Assembly: GCF_900108175.1 (NCBI RefSeq)
Contig: NZ_FNVO01000003.1
Span: 248,001-312,000 of the forward strand
Direction of reading: 5' to 3'
DNA length: 64,000 bases
Source of the DNA: Thermomonospora echinospora
GTDB lineage: Bacteria > Actinomycetota > Actinomycetes > Streptosporangiales > Streptosporangiaceae
The notes below the pieces were generated by a model, which was not told the origin of the DNA, did not search any database, and saw nothing but the letters and a program-made list of their open reading frames with translations. This document shows positions 8,864 through 19,758 of this stretch, piece after piece (position 1 is the stretch's first letter; each line of letters opens with the position of its first letter). Both the position numbers and the translations under genes were made by a program.

Positions 8864-9553
8864 GTGACATCGCGCCCGTCCGCCGGCCGCCCCGCGGCGC
8901 GCATGGCGGCCGGTGCGCTGCCGGTCGTGCTGCCGGTCATGCTGGCCGGGACGCTCCTGGCCGGCTGCGCGGGCCAGGAGGCCGCCGGTGGCGCGTCGGT
9001 GCCGCCGCCGACCAGCCGGGCGGTGCCGACCTGGGACGGCCGCGCCGTCCCCTCCGCCGCGCCCGCGGCGACCCCGCTCGTCTTCGCCCCGCCGCTCCCC
9101 CGGTCGGTGCCGGTCTCCATCACGATTCCGCGGCTCGGGGTCTCGGCCCCGGTGTCACGGCTCGGCCTGCGCCGGGACGGGACGATCGAGGAGCCGCCGC
9201 TCAGCGAGCCCAACCTGACCGGCTGGTACGAGGAGGGCCCCACCCCCGGGGAGGCGGGGCCCTCGGTGATCCTGGGGCATGTCGACGCCAACCGGCGCGC
9301 GGCGGTCTTCCACCGGCTCGGGGAGCTGCGGCCGGGCGACCGGATCGAGGTGACCCGGCGGGACGGCTCGGTGGCGGTCTTCGCGGTACAACGGCTGGTA
9401 CGGGTGGCCAAGGACCGTTTCCCCGGTGAGCTGATCTACGCCGAGGACATCGACTATTCGGCGTTGCGACTGGTCACCTGCGGTGGCGCGTTCGATTCCC
9501 GGAGCGGCCATTATGTCGACAACGTGATCGCCTTCACCCGTCTGGTCACGTGA
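8864..9553 (+). CDS. class F sortase
   Basis: A 229-residue membrane-linked transpeptidase of the sortase family. The mature domain (about 85-228) shows VSITIPRLGVSAPV, the catalytic His in ILGHVDANR and the catalytic Cys in LRLVTCGGAFD. The final GHYVDNVIAF block is typical of actinobacterial class F enzymes. The N-terminus has a hydrophobic segment ending in LLAGC, a good lipobox, so the enzyme may be lipid-anchored instead of held by a transmembrane helix. GAGGTGA lies 7 nt before the GTG start. It forms a two-gene unit with the anchored secreted protein just upstream, its likely partner. What it attaches that protein to is not shown. Confidence 0.88.
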   Translation: MTSRPSAGRPAARMAAGALPVVLPVMLAGTLLAGCAGQEAAGGASVPPPTSRAVPTWDGRAVPSAAPAATPLVFAPPLPRSVPVSITIPRLGVSAPVSRLGLRRDGTIEEPPLSEPNLTGWYEEGPTPGEAGPSVILGHVDANRRAAVFHRLGELRPGDRIEVTRRDGSVAVFAVQRLVRVAKDRFPGELIYAEDIDYSALRLVTCGGAFDSRSGHYVDNVIAFTRLVT

Positions 9554-9787
9554 CCGGGTGTTCATGGTTGCCTCCGCGCCGCGAATGTGAGAAATCACCC
9601 TCTCCGGCCGGCGCGGTCACCGGTTCCCGGTGGTCAGTGCCAGGATGCAGGTTGCTCCCCGGCCAGGTTTGTCTGGCGTTCGCCTGACGGGACATGGCAA
9701 TGAGTCAGATAATCCGCTACAAATCGGACGGCCGCTCGGGGTCCCCGGGCACGGGGCCCTGTCAGGCGAGCACGGGAGGTACCCCGC

Positions 9788-10225
9788 GTGCAGGCGATCA
9801 GCGTTCGGCAGCCATGGGCCTTCGCCATCGCGCGAGGCGGCAAGACCGTCTACAACCATGTGCTGCCGACCGCCTATCGCGGTCCGCTGCTCATCCACGC
9901 CTCCATGCGGGTGGACCTGGGCTCGTGCGACTCGCCGCTGATCCGGTCCGCCGGCTGGGACCCCCGTGACCCGCTGGCCACCCTCGGCGCGGTGATCGCG
10001 CTGGCCGAACTGGCGGACGTGTGCACGGCGGCCCTCCACGGCGAGCGGTGCGGCTGCGGCCCGTGGGCCGAGCCGGCCCGCTGCCACTGGCGGCTGGCCG
10101 AGGTGCGGGCGCTGCCCCGCCCGATCGTGGCGCTGGGCCGCGTGGACCCCTGGGTGCCTCCGCCGTCCCTGGTCACCGAGGTGCACGCCATGCTCGCCAC
10201 CGCTGCCCTGCGCCACAGCAGGTGA
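9788..10225 (+). CDS. ASCH (PUA-like) domain protein
   Basis: A 145-residue soluble protein beginning with AISVRQPWAFAIARGGKTVYNH, the ASCH signature (RQPWA, then G-K followed by the strand that normally ends in E.R). ASCH domains resemble PUA domains and are thought to bind RNA or modified nucleobases. LLIHASMRVD and GAVIALAELADV continue the fold. A central Cys-rich stretch (CGCGPWAEPARCHW) could bind metal. GGGAGGT precedes the GTG start. The 234-bp upstream gap holds AT-rich sequence around 9704-9725 that may be its promoter. It is monocistronic, and the specific role is unknown. Confidence 0.8.
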   Translation: MQAISVRQPWAFAIARGGKTVYNHVLPTAYRGPLLIHASMRVDLGSCDSPLIRSAGWDPRDPLATLGAVIALAELADVCTAALHGERCGCGPWAEPARCHWRLAEVRALPRPIVALGRVDPWVPPPSLVTEVHAMLATAALRHSR

Positions 10226-10283
10226 CCTCCCGGCGGTCCCGCCCCCGTACCGCGCCCCGGTGCCCCCGGCGGGGCGGACGCGG

Positions 10284-10871
10284 TCAGCCGCCGGTGTTCC
10301 CGGCCGTCTCCGCGAGGGCCTCCACCGCCTGACGCAGTTGGGCGAACTCCTCCGCCATCCGCTCCAGCGACCAGCCGGCGTTCAGCCCGCTCGGATTGGG
10401 CAGCACCCACAGCCGGGCCGGGCCGAAGCCGTCCGGCTGCGGGCCGATCTTCGTGCCCGGCCTACCGAAGGCCGTCCGGTAGGCGGTCACCCCCGCCACC
10501 GCCAGGTAGTGCGGCCGGTGCCGCTCCACCAGCGCCGTCAGCCGCCGTCCGCCGTCGCGCAGTTCCTGCGGCGTCAGCTCGTCGGCCCGCGCCGTCGTAC
10601 GGGCCACCAGGTTGGTGATGCCGAGCCCGTAGGAGGGCAGCAGGTCCTCCTCGGCGGGCGTCAGCAGCCGGTCGGTGAACCCGGAGCGGTGCAGCGCGGG
10701 CCAGAAGCGGTTGCCGGGCCGCGCGAAGTGGTGCCCGGTCGCCCCCGAGTACAGGCCGGGGTTGATTCCGCAGAACAGCACCCGCAGCCGCGTCCCGTCC
10801 GGCGGCAGCACGTCCTGGATCACCCGGTCCCGTGCCGCCTCCAGTTCGGCCTTCGTCGGCCTGCCCGCCAT
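10284..10871 (-). CDS. mug: G/U mismatch-specific uracil-DNA glycosylase
   Basis: A 195-residue DNA repair enzyme of the Mug/TDG family, which removes uracil or ethenocytosine from mispairs. The active-site motif GINPGLYSGATGHHFARPGN matches the family's GINPG strand and the following loop. The second motif, VLPNPSGLNA, is the DNA-intercalation motif. GITNLVARTT is also conserved in the family. The ATG at 10871 is chosen because the family's usual basic N-terminal helix (RPTKAELEAAR) follows. The frame is open further upstream but reads as low-complexity Arg/Gly sequence there. It converges on the ASCH gene and lies downstream of the drug-exporter genes, separated from them by a strong hairpin. 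Confidence 0.9.
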   Translation of the reverse strand: MAGRPTKAELEAARDRVIQDVLPPDGTRLRVLFCGINPGLYSGATGHHFARPGNRFWPALHRSGFTDRLLTPAEEDLLPSYGLGITNLVARTTARADELTPQELRDGGRRLTALVERHRPHYLAVAGVTAYRTAFGRPGTKIGPQPDGFGPARLWVLPNPSGLNAGWSLERMAEEFAQLRQAVEALAETAGNTGG

Positions 10872-10996
10872 ATCCCGCTCCGCAATCTCGCATCGATCCC
10901 GCATCGACCTCGCGTCGATCCCGCGTTCGTCCGTCCCACCGGATCCGCCGCCGTCCGCCTGGACGGGGCGGCTCAGCGTAACCGAGCCACAGGGCT

Positions 10997-11037
10997 CCGG
11001 GCGCCCCGACCGGGTGCGGGCCGGCCGGGGCGCCCGG
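10997..11037 (-). terminator. hairpin after the ABC exporter genes
   Basis: A perfect 12-bp stem (10997-11008 paired with 11026-11037) with a 17-nt loop lies 4 nt past the permease stop codon on the minus strand. It probably ends the exporter transcript before the glycosylase gene. Confidence 0.6.
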
Positions 11038-11041
11038 CGGG

Positions 11042-11887
11042 TCAGCGGGACAGGCGGCGGTAGCGGCGGACCGACAGCGGGAAGAACACCGCCGCCAGCA
11101 GCAGCGGCCACAGTACGGCCATCGGCACCGCGTGCTCGGCGGCCCAGGATCCGCCGTCCCAACCGGGGGTGCCGAACAGCTCGCGGGTGGCGCCGATGGT
11201 GGCCGACAGCGGGTTCCACTCGGCGATGGCGCCCAGCCAGCCGGGCATGGTCGCCGGGTCGACGAAGGCGTTGGACAGGAAGCCGATCGGCCAGACCAGG
11301 ACCTGCACGGCCACCAGCAGTTCCGGGCTGCGGGCGACCAGGCCCAGGTAGACGCCGAGCCACAGCAGGGCGAAGCGGAGCAGGAGCAGCAGACCGGCCG
11401 CGGCCAGCGCCCGGCCGGCGCCCTCGTGCCAGCGCCAGCCCACCGCCAGGCCGGTGACGGCCATCACGGTCAGGGCGAGCACGGAGTGCAGCATGTCGGC
11501 CGCGCCCCGGCCGGCCACGACGGCCGACGAGGCCATCGGCAGCGAGCGGAACCGGTCGGTGATGCTCCGGGAGGCGTCGGTGGCGACGGCCGCGAAGGTG
11601 GTCTCGACGCCGAACACCATGGTCATGGCGAACATGCCCGGCATCAGGAACTCGCGGTAGCTCCCGCCGCCCGGCACCGCCATCTGGCCGCCGAACAGGT
11701 AGCCGAACATCAGCACCAGCATGACCGGGAACAGCAGCCCCATGACCACCTGTTCGGGCCGCCGGGCCCAGTGGGCCAGGGCGCGGCGGGTGAGGGTCCA
11801 GCCGTCGGCCAGCGCCCAGCGCAGTCGGGCCGGCGCACCGGTGGACTCGACGGGCTCGGCGGGGCTCACCAGGCTCGTGGACGTCAT
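11042..11887 (-). CDS. ABC-2 type drug-exporter permease (DrrB-like)
   Basis: A 281-residue membrane protein, the transmembrane half of a daunorubicin-resistance-type exporter. A short cytoplasmic N-terminus leads into six hydrophobic segments. The ABC-2 signature region includes [19 protein letters not shown], then [22 protein letters not shown], the amphipathic stretch usual in Drr[17 protein letters not shown] near the end is also typical. Its ATG overlaps the ATPase stop codon (ATGA at 11884-11887), so the two are translationally coupled. The substrate is unknown. Confidence 0.9.
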   Translation of the reverse strand: MTSTSLVSPAEPVESTGAPARLRWALADGWTLTRRALAHWARRPEQVVMGLLFPVMLVLMFGYLFGGQMAVPGGGSYREFLMPGMFAMTMVFGVETTFAAVATDASRSITDRFRSLPMASSAVVAGRGAADMLHSVLALTVMAVTGLAVGWRWHEGAGRALAAAGLLLLLRFALLWLGVYLGLVARSPELLVAVQVLVWPIGFLSNAFVDPATMPGWLGAIAEWNPLSATIGATRELFGTPGWDGGSWAAEHAVPMAVLWPLLLAAVFFPLSVRRYRRLSR

Positions 11888-12840
11888 GCAGCCTCCTCGG
11901 CGCGGTCGGCGGTCAGGTGCAGGAACACCTCGTCCAGGGTGGGCCGGCGCAGCGCGATGTCCTCGGCGTCGATGCCCGCGCCGTCGAGCGCCCGTACGAC
12001 CTCGATCAGCGCGGCCACCCGGTCGGTGACGGGCGCGCTGAGGCGCCGGGTGTCGGGGTCGGTCTCCACCCGGGCGCCGGTGGCCCCGGAGAGGAGATCG
12101 GCGGCGGCGGGCAGCGCCGCGGGGTCGCGCAGCACGACATCGACGCGGTCGGCGCCGAGCCCGGACTTCAGCTCGTCCGGGGTGCCCTCGGCGATCACCC
12201 GTCCCCGGTCCACCACCGAGATCCGGCCGGCCAGCCGGTCGGCCTCCTCCAGGTACTGGGTGGTGAGCAGGACGGTGGTGCCGTCCTCGGCGAGGGCGCG
12301 GACCGTCTCCCACACCTCGCTGCGCCCGCGCGGGTCGAGCCCGGTGGTGGGCTCGTCCAGGAACAGCACCGCGGGGGCCATGATCATGCCGGCCGCCAGG
12401 TCGAGCCGCCGCCGCATGCCGCCGGAGTACTCGCCGGCCGGCCGGCGCCCGGCGTCCCGCAGCCCGAACCGCTCCAGCAGTTCGTCGGCCCGGCGGCGGG
12501 CCGCACGGGTGGGCAGGTGGTGGAGCCGGCCGAACATCTCCAGGTTCTGCCGGCCGCTGAGGACCTCGTCCACGGCGGCGTGCTGGCCCACCAGCCCGAT
12601 CCGGCGGCGGACCCGGGCGGGCTCCCGCAGCACGTCGAACCCGGCCACCTCGGCGCGTCCGCCGTCCAGGGTCAGCAGCGTGGCCAGAATCCGCACGCAG
12701 GTGGTCTTGCCCGCCCCGTTCGGCCCGAGCAGCCCGTGCACCGTGCCCGGCGCCACGGCCAGGTCGAGACCGTCCAGGGCGGTTGTCCCGCCACCGTAGC
12801 GCTTGCGCACGCCCTGGGCGAGCACCGCGTGATCGGTCAT
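11884..12840 (-). CDS. ABC transporter ATPase (DrrA-like)
   Basis: A 318-residue nucleotide-binding subunit that powers the DrrB-like permease. It shows Walker [10 protein letters not shown], the Q-loop VGQHAAVDE, the signature [12 protein letters not shown], Walker [13 protein letters not shown] and the switch region TTQYLEEAD. The C-terminal DrrA-type extension ends in [12 protein letters not shown]. The start has AAGGAGG. It is transcribed away from a TetR-family gene across a 116-bp region holding two palindromes, so it is very likely repressed by that regulator and induced by an exported compound. Confidence 0.95.
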   Translation of the reverse strand: MTDHAVLAQGVRKRYGGGTTALDGLDLAVAPGTVHGLLGPNGAGKTTCVRILATLLTLDGGRAEVAGFDVLREPARVRRRIGLVGQHAAVDEVLSGRQNLEMFGRLHHLPTRAARRRADELLERFGLRDAGRRPAGEYSGGMRRRLDLAAGMIMAPAVLFLDEPTTGLDPRGRSEVWETVRALAEDGTTVLLTTQYLEEADRLAGRISVVDRGRVIAEGTPDELKSGLGADRVDVVLRDPAALPAAADLLSGATGARVETDPDTRRLSAPVTDRVAALIEVVRALDGAGIDAEDIALRRPTLDEVFLHLTADRAEEAA

Positions 12841-12856
12841 CGGCCCTCCTTATTCT

Positions 12857-12901
12857 GTACGACGTACGGAGTTAGCCGGGTCAAAATAATGTACGCCGTA
12901 C
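12857..12901. promoter_or_regulatory. two TetR-type operators
   Basis: GTACGACGTAC at 12857-12867 and GTACGCCGTAC at 12891-12901 are near-identical palindromes 34 bp apart. Both are followed by GGAG and lie between the exporter ATPase and the divergent tetR gene. On the minus strand a TTGACC at about 12878-12883 lies between them and could be the exporter -35 element. Occupancy of either site would block that promoter. Confidence 0.7.
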
Positions 12902-12956
12902 GGAGTGTCAAGCCGCCAGGTGCGGTCGCCCCGGGCACGGGCGGCACAATGGCGGG

Positions 12957-13721
12957 GTGACGACCGAGTACAGCGCCGGCGGCGACCCGACGCGCAGCCT
13001 GGAACTGCTGTGGGGAGTGCGCGAGCGCCCCAAACGGGGGCCTCGGCCCAAGCTGACCGCGCCGCGGATCGCCGAGGCCGCGATCGAGGTGGCCGACGCC
13101 GAAGGGCTGGCCGCGCTGTCCATGCGCCGGGTCGCCGAGCGCCTCGGGGTCTCCCCCATGTCGCTCTACACCTACGTGCCGGGCAAGGCCGAGCTGCTGG
13201 ACCTCATGCTGGACACCGTCCAGGGCGAGGCGCCGCTGCTGGACGAGCTGCCCGGCGGCTGGCGCGCCCGGGCGGAGCGCTGGGCCCGCGAGAGCCTGGC
13301 CTCCTACCAGCGGCACCCCTGGGTGCTGCAGGTCGCCACCAGCCGCCCCCCGATGGGCCCGAACGAGCTGACCTGGAGCGAGTCGGCGCTGCGCGCCCTG
13401 GCCGAGACCGGCCTGCCCGATCGGGAGATGGTCGCCGTGGTCAGCTCGCTGGACAACTACGTCAAGGGCGCGGCACGTGCGGCCGTGGACGCCGCCCTGG
13501 CCGAGCGGCGCACCGGCATGAGCGACGAGCAGCACTACCGGGCGCGTGAGCCCCTGCTGGCCAGGCTCATCACGCCGGACCGGTTCCCGACGATGAACCG
13601 GCTTCACTACGCGGGGGTGTTCGACGCCCCCGTCGACGACTTCGAGTTCGGGCTGCAGCGCCTGCTGGACGGCATCGAGCACTTCATCGCCCGGCACCGG
13701 GACGACACCGGCGGAGGGTGA
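12957..13721 (+). CDS. TetR-family repressor of the adjacent exporter
   Basis: A 254-residue repressor. After a 30-residue basic N-terminal arm comes the helix-turn-helix (AAIEVADAEGLAALSMRRVAERLGVSPMSLYTYVPGK), written here as the family's recognisable core. The ligand-binding domain is of the TetR_C type with DNYVKGAARAAVD. The GTG start is leaderless, because CACAAT ends 6 nt upstream and no ribosome-binding site is present. It should bind the two palindromes 56-100 bp upstream and control both itself and the divergent DrrAB-like exporter. A hairpin at 13744 ends the unit. Confidence 0.9.
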   Translation: MTTEYSAGGDPTRSLELLWGVRERPKRGPRPKLTAPRIAEAAIEVADAEGLAALSMRRVAERLGVSPMSLYTYVPGKAELLDLMLDTVQGEAPLLDELPGGWRARAERWARESLASYQRHPWVLQVATSRPPMGPNELTWSESALRALAETGLPDREMVAVVSSLDNYVKGAARAAVDAALAERRTGMSDEQHYRAREPLLARLITPDRFPTMNRLHYAGVFDAPVDDFEFGLQRLLDGIEHFIARHRDDTGGG

Positions 13722-13743
13722 TCCCCGGCCCGTGACATGCGGA

Positions 13744-13775
13744 ACGGGCCGCCTCCCGGTGGGGAGACGGCCCGT
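13744..13775. terminator. bidirectional hairpin between tetR and acnA
   Basis: A 14-bp stem with one mismatch (13744-13757 with 13762-13775) and a GGTG loop lies between the converging stop codons at 13721 and 13791. It can serve both strands. Confidence 0.65.
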
Positions 13776-13790
13776 CGCCGTTCGTCCGTC

Positions 13791-16559
<2,769 letters not shown>

Positions 16560-16750
16560 GACTCCTCCTCCATCGCGCCGCGGCCACGGACCCGGTGTGC
16601 GGGCCGCGCGCGGCGAACCATCCCTATAGGCGCGTTGACGTCTCGCAGGCCGCTGCCGGCGTGGTCCGGCGCGGCCGGTGTCCCAAGAATCCTGCCCTAG
16701 CGGGGTCCGGGACATGGACTCAGGGCGGCCTAACTTCCGCAGGTTTTTCT

Positions 16751-16796
16751 CTCGACGTCAAGCTACCCACCATTTTATCTCGATATCGAGCTATCC
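16751..16796. promoter_or_regulatory. repeated CTCGA-TCxAGCTA sites upstream of padR
   Basis: Two 18-nt direct repeats, starting at 16751 and 16779, match at 14 of 18 positions. The second contains a perfect 12-bp palindrome, CTCGATATCGAG (16779-16790). The AT-rich core stands out from the surrounding sequence. They lie in the 428-bp gap between acnA and padR and are candidate regulator sites for either gene. Confidence 0.45.
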
Positions 16797-16926
16797 GACT
16801 CCGGAACCGCCCGCGCCACCGCCGGCCCGCGTCGCCGTCCCCATCGCCCCATCCGGCGGTGCGACCGGAACGGCCCGGCGCCTTCGAGGCCGCCGGACGG
16901 AACCATCTGGCCCGCCCGTACGTCTT

Positions 16927-16971
16927 CGATATATCGTTGTCCTATCGTGAGAGGTCTGAGAAAGATCTCAG
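16927..16971 (+). promoter_or_regulatory. PadR-type operator and leader hairpin
   Basis: CGATATATCG (16927-16936) is a perfect palindrome of the ATAT-centred kind bound by many PadR regulators. CTGAGA-AAGA-TCTCAG (16956-16971) is a second inverted repeat just before the padR start. Both fit autoregulation of padR. Confidence 0.5.
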
Positions 16972-16987
16972 AAGGCGGGTGAAGAAC

Positions 16988-17689
16988 ATGGCCTCCGGAA
17001 GCTTCGACCCCCGGTGGGCGCTGGCCGCCGCGGCGCTCGGCGCCAAGGCCGCCAGGGCCGCGGCCGGTCGCCACGGGCACGGCTGCGGCACGGGCGGGCA
17101 CGCACGCGGTGCCGGCTTCGAGGGGATGTTCGGCGGGATGTCCGGCGGTGGCGGCCCGGCCCCCTGGGGCGGGCACGGCCCGTGGGGCCACGGCGGCCCG
17201 CCCTGGGTCAGGCGCGGCCCCTGGCAGGGACGCCGCGCCCGCAAGGGCAACATCCGGGCGGCGATCCTGGCGCTGCTGGCCGAGGAGCCGCGCAACGGCT
17301 ACCAGATCATCCAGCAGATCGACCAGCGCAGCGGCGGCGCCTGGAAGCCCAGCCCCGGCGCGGTCTACCCGGCCCTGCAGCAGCTCGCCGACGAGGGCCT
17401 CATCCGCGTCGAGGAGGGCCAGGGCCGCAAGACCTGCTCGCTGACCGACGAGGGCCGCGCCTACGTCGCCGAGCACCCCGACGAGTTGGCCGCCCCCTGG
17501 GAGGAGATGACCCCCGACCTCGGGGAGGGCGTCCCCGACCTGTTCCGGCAGGCCGCCCGGACCGGCGCCGCGGTGATGCAGATCGTCCACGCCGGCTCCC
17601 CCGAGCAGGTCGCCCAGGCCAGGGACGTCCTCGCCGACACCCGCCGCAAGCTGTACCGCATCCTCGCCGAAGACGAGCAGGAGGAGTAG
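16988..17689 (+). CDS. PadR-family transcriptional regulator
   Basis: A 233-residue repressor. The first 75 residues form a Gly/His-rich low-complexity arm (GHGCGTGGHARGAG, GGHGPWGHGGPPW) that could bind metal. The PadR winged helix follows at about 83-160: AILALLAEEPRNGYQIIQQI, then GAVYPALQQLADEGLI and LTDEGRAYV. The C-terminal helices (about 170-233) would mediate dimerisation. An in-frame GTG nine bases upstream (16979) is an alternative start. The stop is 4 nt before the DUF1707 gene, so the two form an operon. PadR proteins with a DUF1707 membrane partner recur in actinomycetes. The palindromes upstream suggest autorepression. Confidence 0.9.
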   Translation: MASGSFDPRWALAAAALGAKAARAAAGRHGHGCGTGGHARGAGFEGMFGGMSGGGGPAPWGGHGPWGHGGPPWVRRGPWQGRRARKGNIRAAILALLAEEPRNGYQIIQQIDQRSGGAWKPSPGAVYPALQQLADEGLIRVEEGQGRKTCSLTDEGRAYVAEHPDELAAPWEEMTPDLGEGVPDLFRQAARTGAAVMQIVHAGSPEQVAQARDVLADTRRKLYRILAEDEQEE

Positions 17690-17693
17690 ACGC

Positions 17694-18122
17694 ATGGACC
17701 TGCGCATTGGTGACGCCGAGCGCGACGCGGTGGCCGAGGCCCTGCACGAGCACTTCGCCAAGGGCCGCCTCACCCGCGCGGAGCTGGACGAGCGCCTCGG
17801 CTCGACGCTCACCGCCAAGACCGAGGGAGACCTGCGCGAAGTCGTCGCGGACCTCCCCGGCCCCAGCGGCCTCGCCCAGCCGTCCGGGCGAGGCCGCCCA
17901 CACCCGATGGCCTGGCATGGCCCCGGCCACCCGGTGCACCGGCACCGCCACGGCCCGCCCCCGCTCGTCCCGTTGCTGTTCCTGCTCTTCCTGATCGGGA
18001 CGTTCACCGCCGGCCCAGTGGCGGGCGCGTTCCTGGCGCTCAAGGTGATGGTGGTGTTCTGGGTGGCCGCGGGGTTGTTCGCCGTCGCCCGCCTGCACCG
18101 CCTGCACCGTCTCCACCGCTGA
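17694..18122 (+). CDS. DUF1707 (SHOCT-like) membrane protein
   Basis: A 142-residue protein. The N-terminus carries the DUF1707 signature LRIGDAERDAVAEALHEHF, then GRLTRAELDERL and ADLP. A His/Pro-rich linker (HPMAWHGPGHPVHRHRHG) leads to two hydrophobic helices (PLVPLLFLLFLIGTFTAG and a second one at about 112-132). The protein ends in RLHRLHRLHR, a small Arg-Leu-His repeat. It is cotranscribed with padR, only 4 nt away and with GAGGAG overlapping the padR stop. The function of DUF1707 proteins is not known; a small membrane protein controlled by its own PadR is all that can be said. Confidence 0.88.
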   Translation: MDLRIGDAERDAVAEALHEHFAKGRLTRAELDERLGSTLTAKTEGDLREVVADLPGPSGLAQPSGRGRPHPMAWHGPGHPVHRHRHGPPPLVPLLFLLFLIGTFTAGPVAGAFLALKVMVVFWVAAGLFAVARLHRLHRLHR

Positions 18123-18235
18123 CGGCGCGTTCGCCGAGACGGCGGAACGGGACGCCGCGAGGATGGCCGCCGGGTCCAGCCTGGCCGGAAAGACCGCCCG
18201 GGAAGGCCCCGACAGCCCCCGGACAGGCCACATTT

Positions 18236-18251
18236 CATCGGACGTCCGATG
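18236..18251. promoter_or_regulatory. perfect 16-bp palindrome before the M28 peptidase
   Basis: CATCGGACGTCCGATG reads identically on both strands and lies 65 bp upstream of the peptidase start. Fourteen bases of it and its flank (GGACGTCCGATGGC) also occur at 1564-1577 in the permease leader, 45 bp before that start codon. It is a candidate operator for an unidentified regulator. Confidence 0.45.
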
Positions 18252-18315
18252 GCGGTGTGGCCTGCGGGATCCGGGAGGCCCGCGCGCCGGCGGGTGACCG
18301 GAATCTTGTCTGCCG

Positions 18316-19572
18316 GTGAGTAGAACCGATGACACCGGACGTGAGAATCTCTCGCGCATGCCCCCGGAGAGGTTCCTGCGGCCGGTGCCGACGACGTCCC
18401 GGCCGGACGAATACCGGCTGCGCGCCACGGTCGAGGAACTCGCGACGATCGAGCGTCCGCCCTGTTCGGCGGGGGAACGCGAGGCGGCCCACCTGATCGC
18501 GCACCGGCTGCGGATGCTGGGCTGCCGGGCCCGGGTGGAGGAGGAGCCGGCGTTCGGGTCCTACGCCCGGCCGGTGGGGGCGCTGGCCGCGCTGGGCGCG
18601 CTGGCCGGGCTCGCCGGAGGGCGGTCGCGGACGCTGGGCGTGCTGGGCGGGACACTGGCGGCCGCCGGGCTGGCCGACGAGGTCTCCTACGGACGCCAGC
18701 TGGCACGGCGGGTGGTGAGCCGGCGGCTGTCGGCCTGCAACGTGGTCGCCGAACTGGGCGATCCGCGGGCGCGGCGGACCCTGGTGGTGATGGCGCACCA
18801 TGACGCGGCGCCATCGGGGGCCATCTTCGACCAGCGGCCGGCGCGCTGGTTCGCGCGGCGCTTCCCGACGGTGGTCGACGGGATGACCGAGAACCCGCCG
18901 CTGTGGTGGGCCGCGCTGGCCGGTCCGGTGCTGGCCGGGCTGGGCAGCGCGACCGGGTCGGCGAGGATGCGGCGGACGGGCACGGTGCTGAGCGCAGCGA
19001 CGACGGCGGTGATGGCCGATATCGCCGCGCGCCGGGCGGTGCCGGGGGCCAACGACAACCTCAGCGGGGTCGCGGTGCTGATCGCGCTGGCCGAGGCGCT
19101 GCGGGAGCGGCCGCCGGCCGGGCTGCGGGTGGTGCTGTTCTCGGCAGGCGCCGAGGAGGCGCTGCAGGAGGGGGTGCGGGGCTTCGCGCGGCGGTACTTC
19201 CCGCGCCTGCCGAGGGAGACCACCTGGTTCCTCAACTTGGACACGGTGGGGTCGGGGAACCTGGTGATGCTCGATGCCGAGGGGCCGCTGCGAATGGAGC
19301 CCTACAACGCGGCGTTCGGCGACCTGGTGGCGCGGTGCGCGCTGGAGCAGGGCGTACGGCTGCGGCGCGGGCTGCGGTCGCGCAACAGCACCGACGGGGT
19401 CGTCCCGAACCGGTACGGGTACCCGACGGTGTGCGTGGTGTCGGTGGACGACGAGAAGCTGCTGCCGCACTACCACCTGCCGTCCGACCTGCCCGAGCAC
19501 GTCGACTACGGCTGCGTGGCCGACGCCGCCCGGCTCACCGAGGCGGTCGTGCGGGCCCTGGCCGACGACTGA
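18316..19572 (+). CDS. M28-family zinc metallopeptidase
   Basis: A 418-residue predicted aminopeptidase with a two-zinc site. The zinc ligands expected for M28 are visible in order: His and Asp in VVMAHHDAAPSG, Asp in PGANDNLSGVAVL, the catalytic Glu pair in FSAGAEEALQEG, Asp in FLNLDTVGSG and His in LPHYHLPSD. Two hydrophobic stretches, at about 76-116 and 198-236, interrupt the catalytic domain. They may anchor the protein in the membrane, because no N-terminal signal peptide is present. The GTG start gives an N-terminus that includes RMPPERFLRPVPT; an internal ATG at 18358 is an alternative. It is monocistronic and converges on eda. Confidence 0.87.
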   Translation: MSRTDDTGRENLSRMPPERFLRPVPTTSRPDEYRLRATVEELATIERPPCSAGEREAAHLIAHRLRMLGCRARVEEEPAFGSYARPVGALAALGALAGLAGGRSRTLGVLGGTLAAAGLADEVSYGRQLARRVVSRRLSACNVVAELGDPRARRTLVVMAHHDAAPSGAIFDQRPARWFARRFPTVVDGMTENPPLWWAALAGPVLAGLGSATGSARMRRTGTVLSAATTAVMADIAARRAVPGANDNLSGVAVLIALAEALRERPPAGLRVVLFSAGAEEALQEGVRGFARRYFPRLPRETTWFLNLDTVGSGNLVMLDAEGPLRMEPYNAAFGDLVARCALEQGVRLRRGLRSRNSTDGVVPNRYGYPTVCVVSVDDEKLLPHYHLPSDLPEHVDYGCVADAARLTEAVVRALADD

Positions 19573-19573
19573 C

Positions 19574-19600
19574 CCGCCCGCCCCGAAGACATCCGGGCGG
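19574..19600. terminator. hairpin between the M28 gene and eda
   Basis: A 7-bp perfect GC stem (CCGCCCG with CGGGCGG) with a 13-nt loop follows the peptidase stop codon directly. The two genes converge here. Confidence 0.4.
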
Positions 19601-19758
19601 ACGGGCCGGCCGGTGCTCCGCCGAAGGCGCCGGCCCCACGCCTCCTCATCGCCGGGAAACCGGAACAGACGCCGGCGCCCGCGTACCGGCTCGTGCACCA
19701 TCGGAGCGCACGAATCCTGCGAACGGCCGGTTCGCGGGCGCCGGACGGATCTCGGGCG

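Noticed and set aside
18235-19701. A long minus-strand frame opposite the M28 peptidase.
   Set aside because: It is Arg/Pro/His-rich and has no motif. The plus strand has all M28 zinc ligands.
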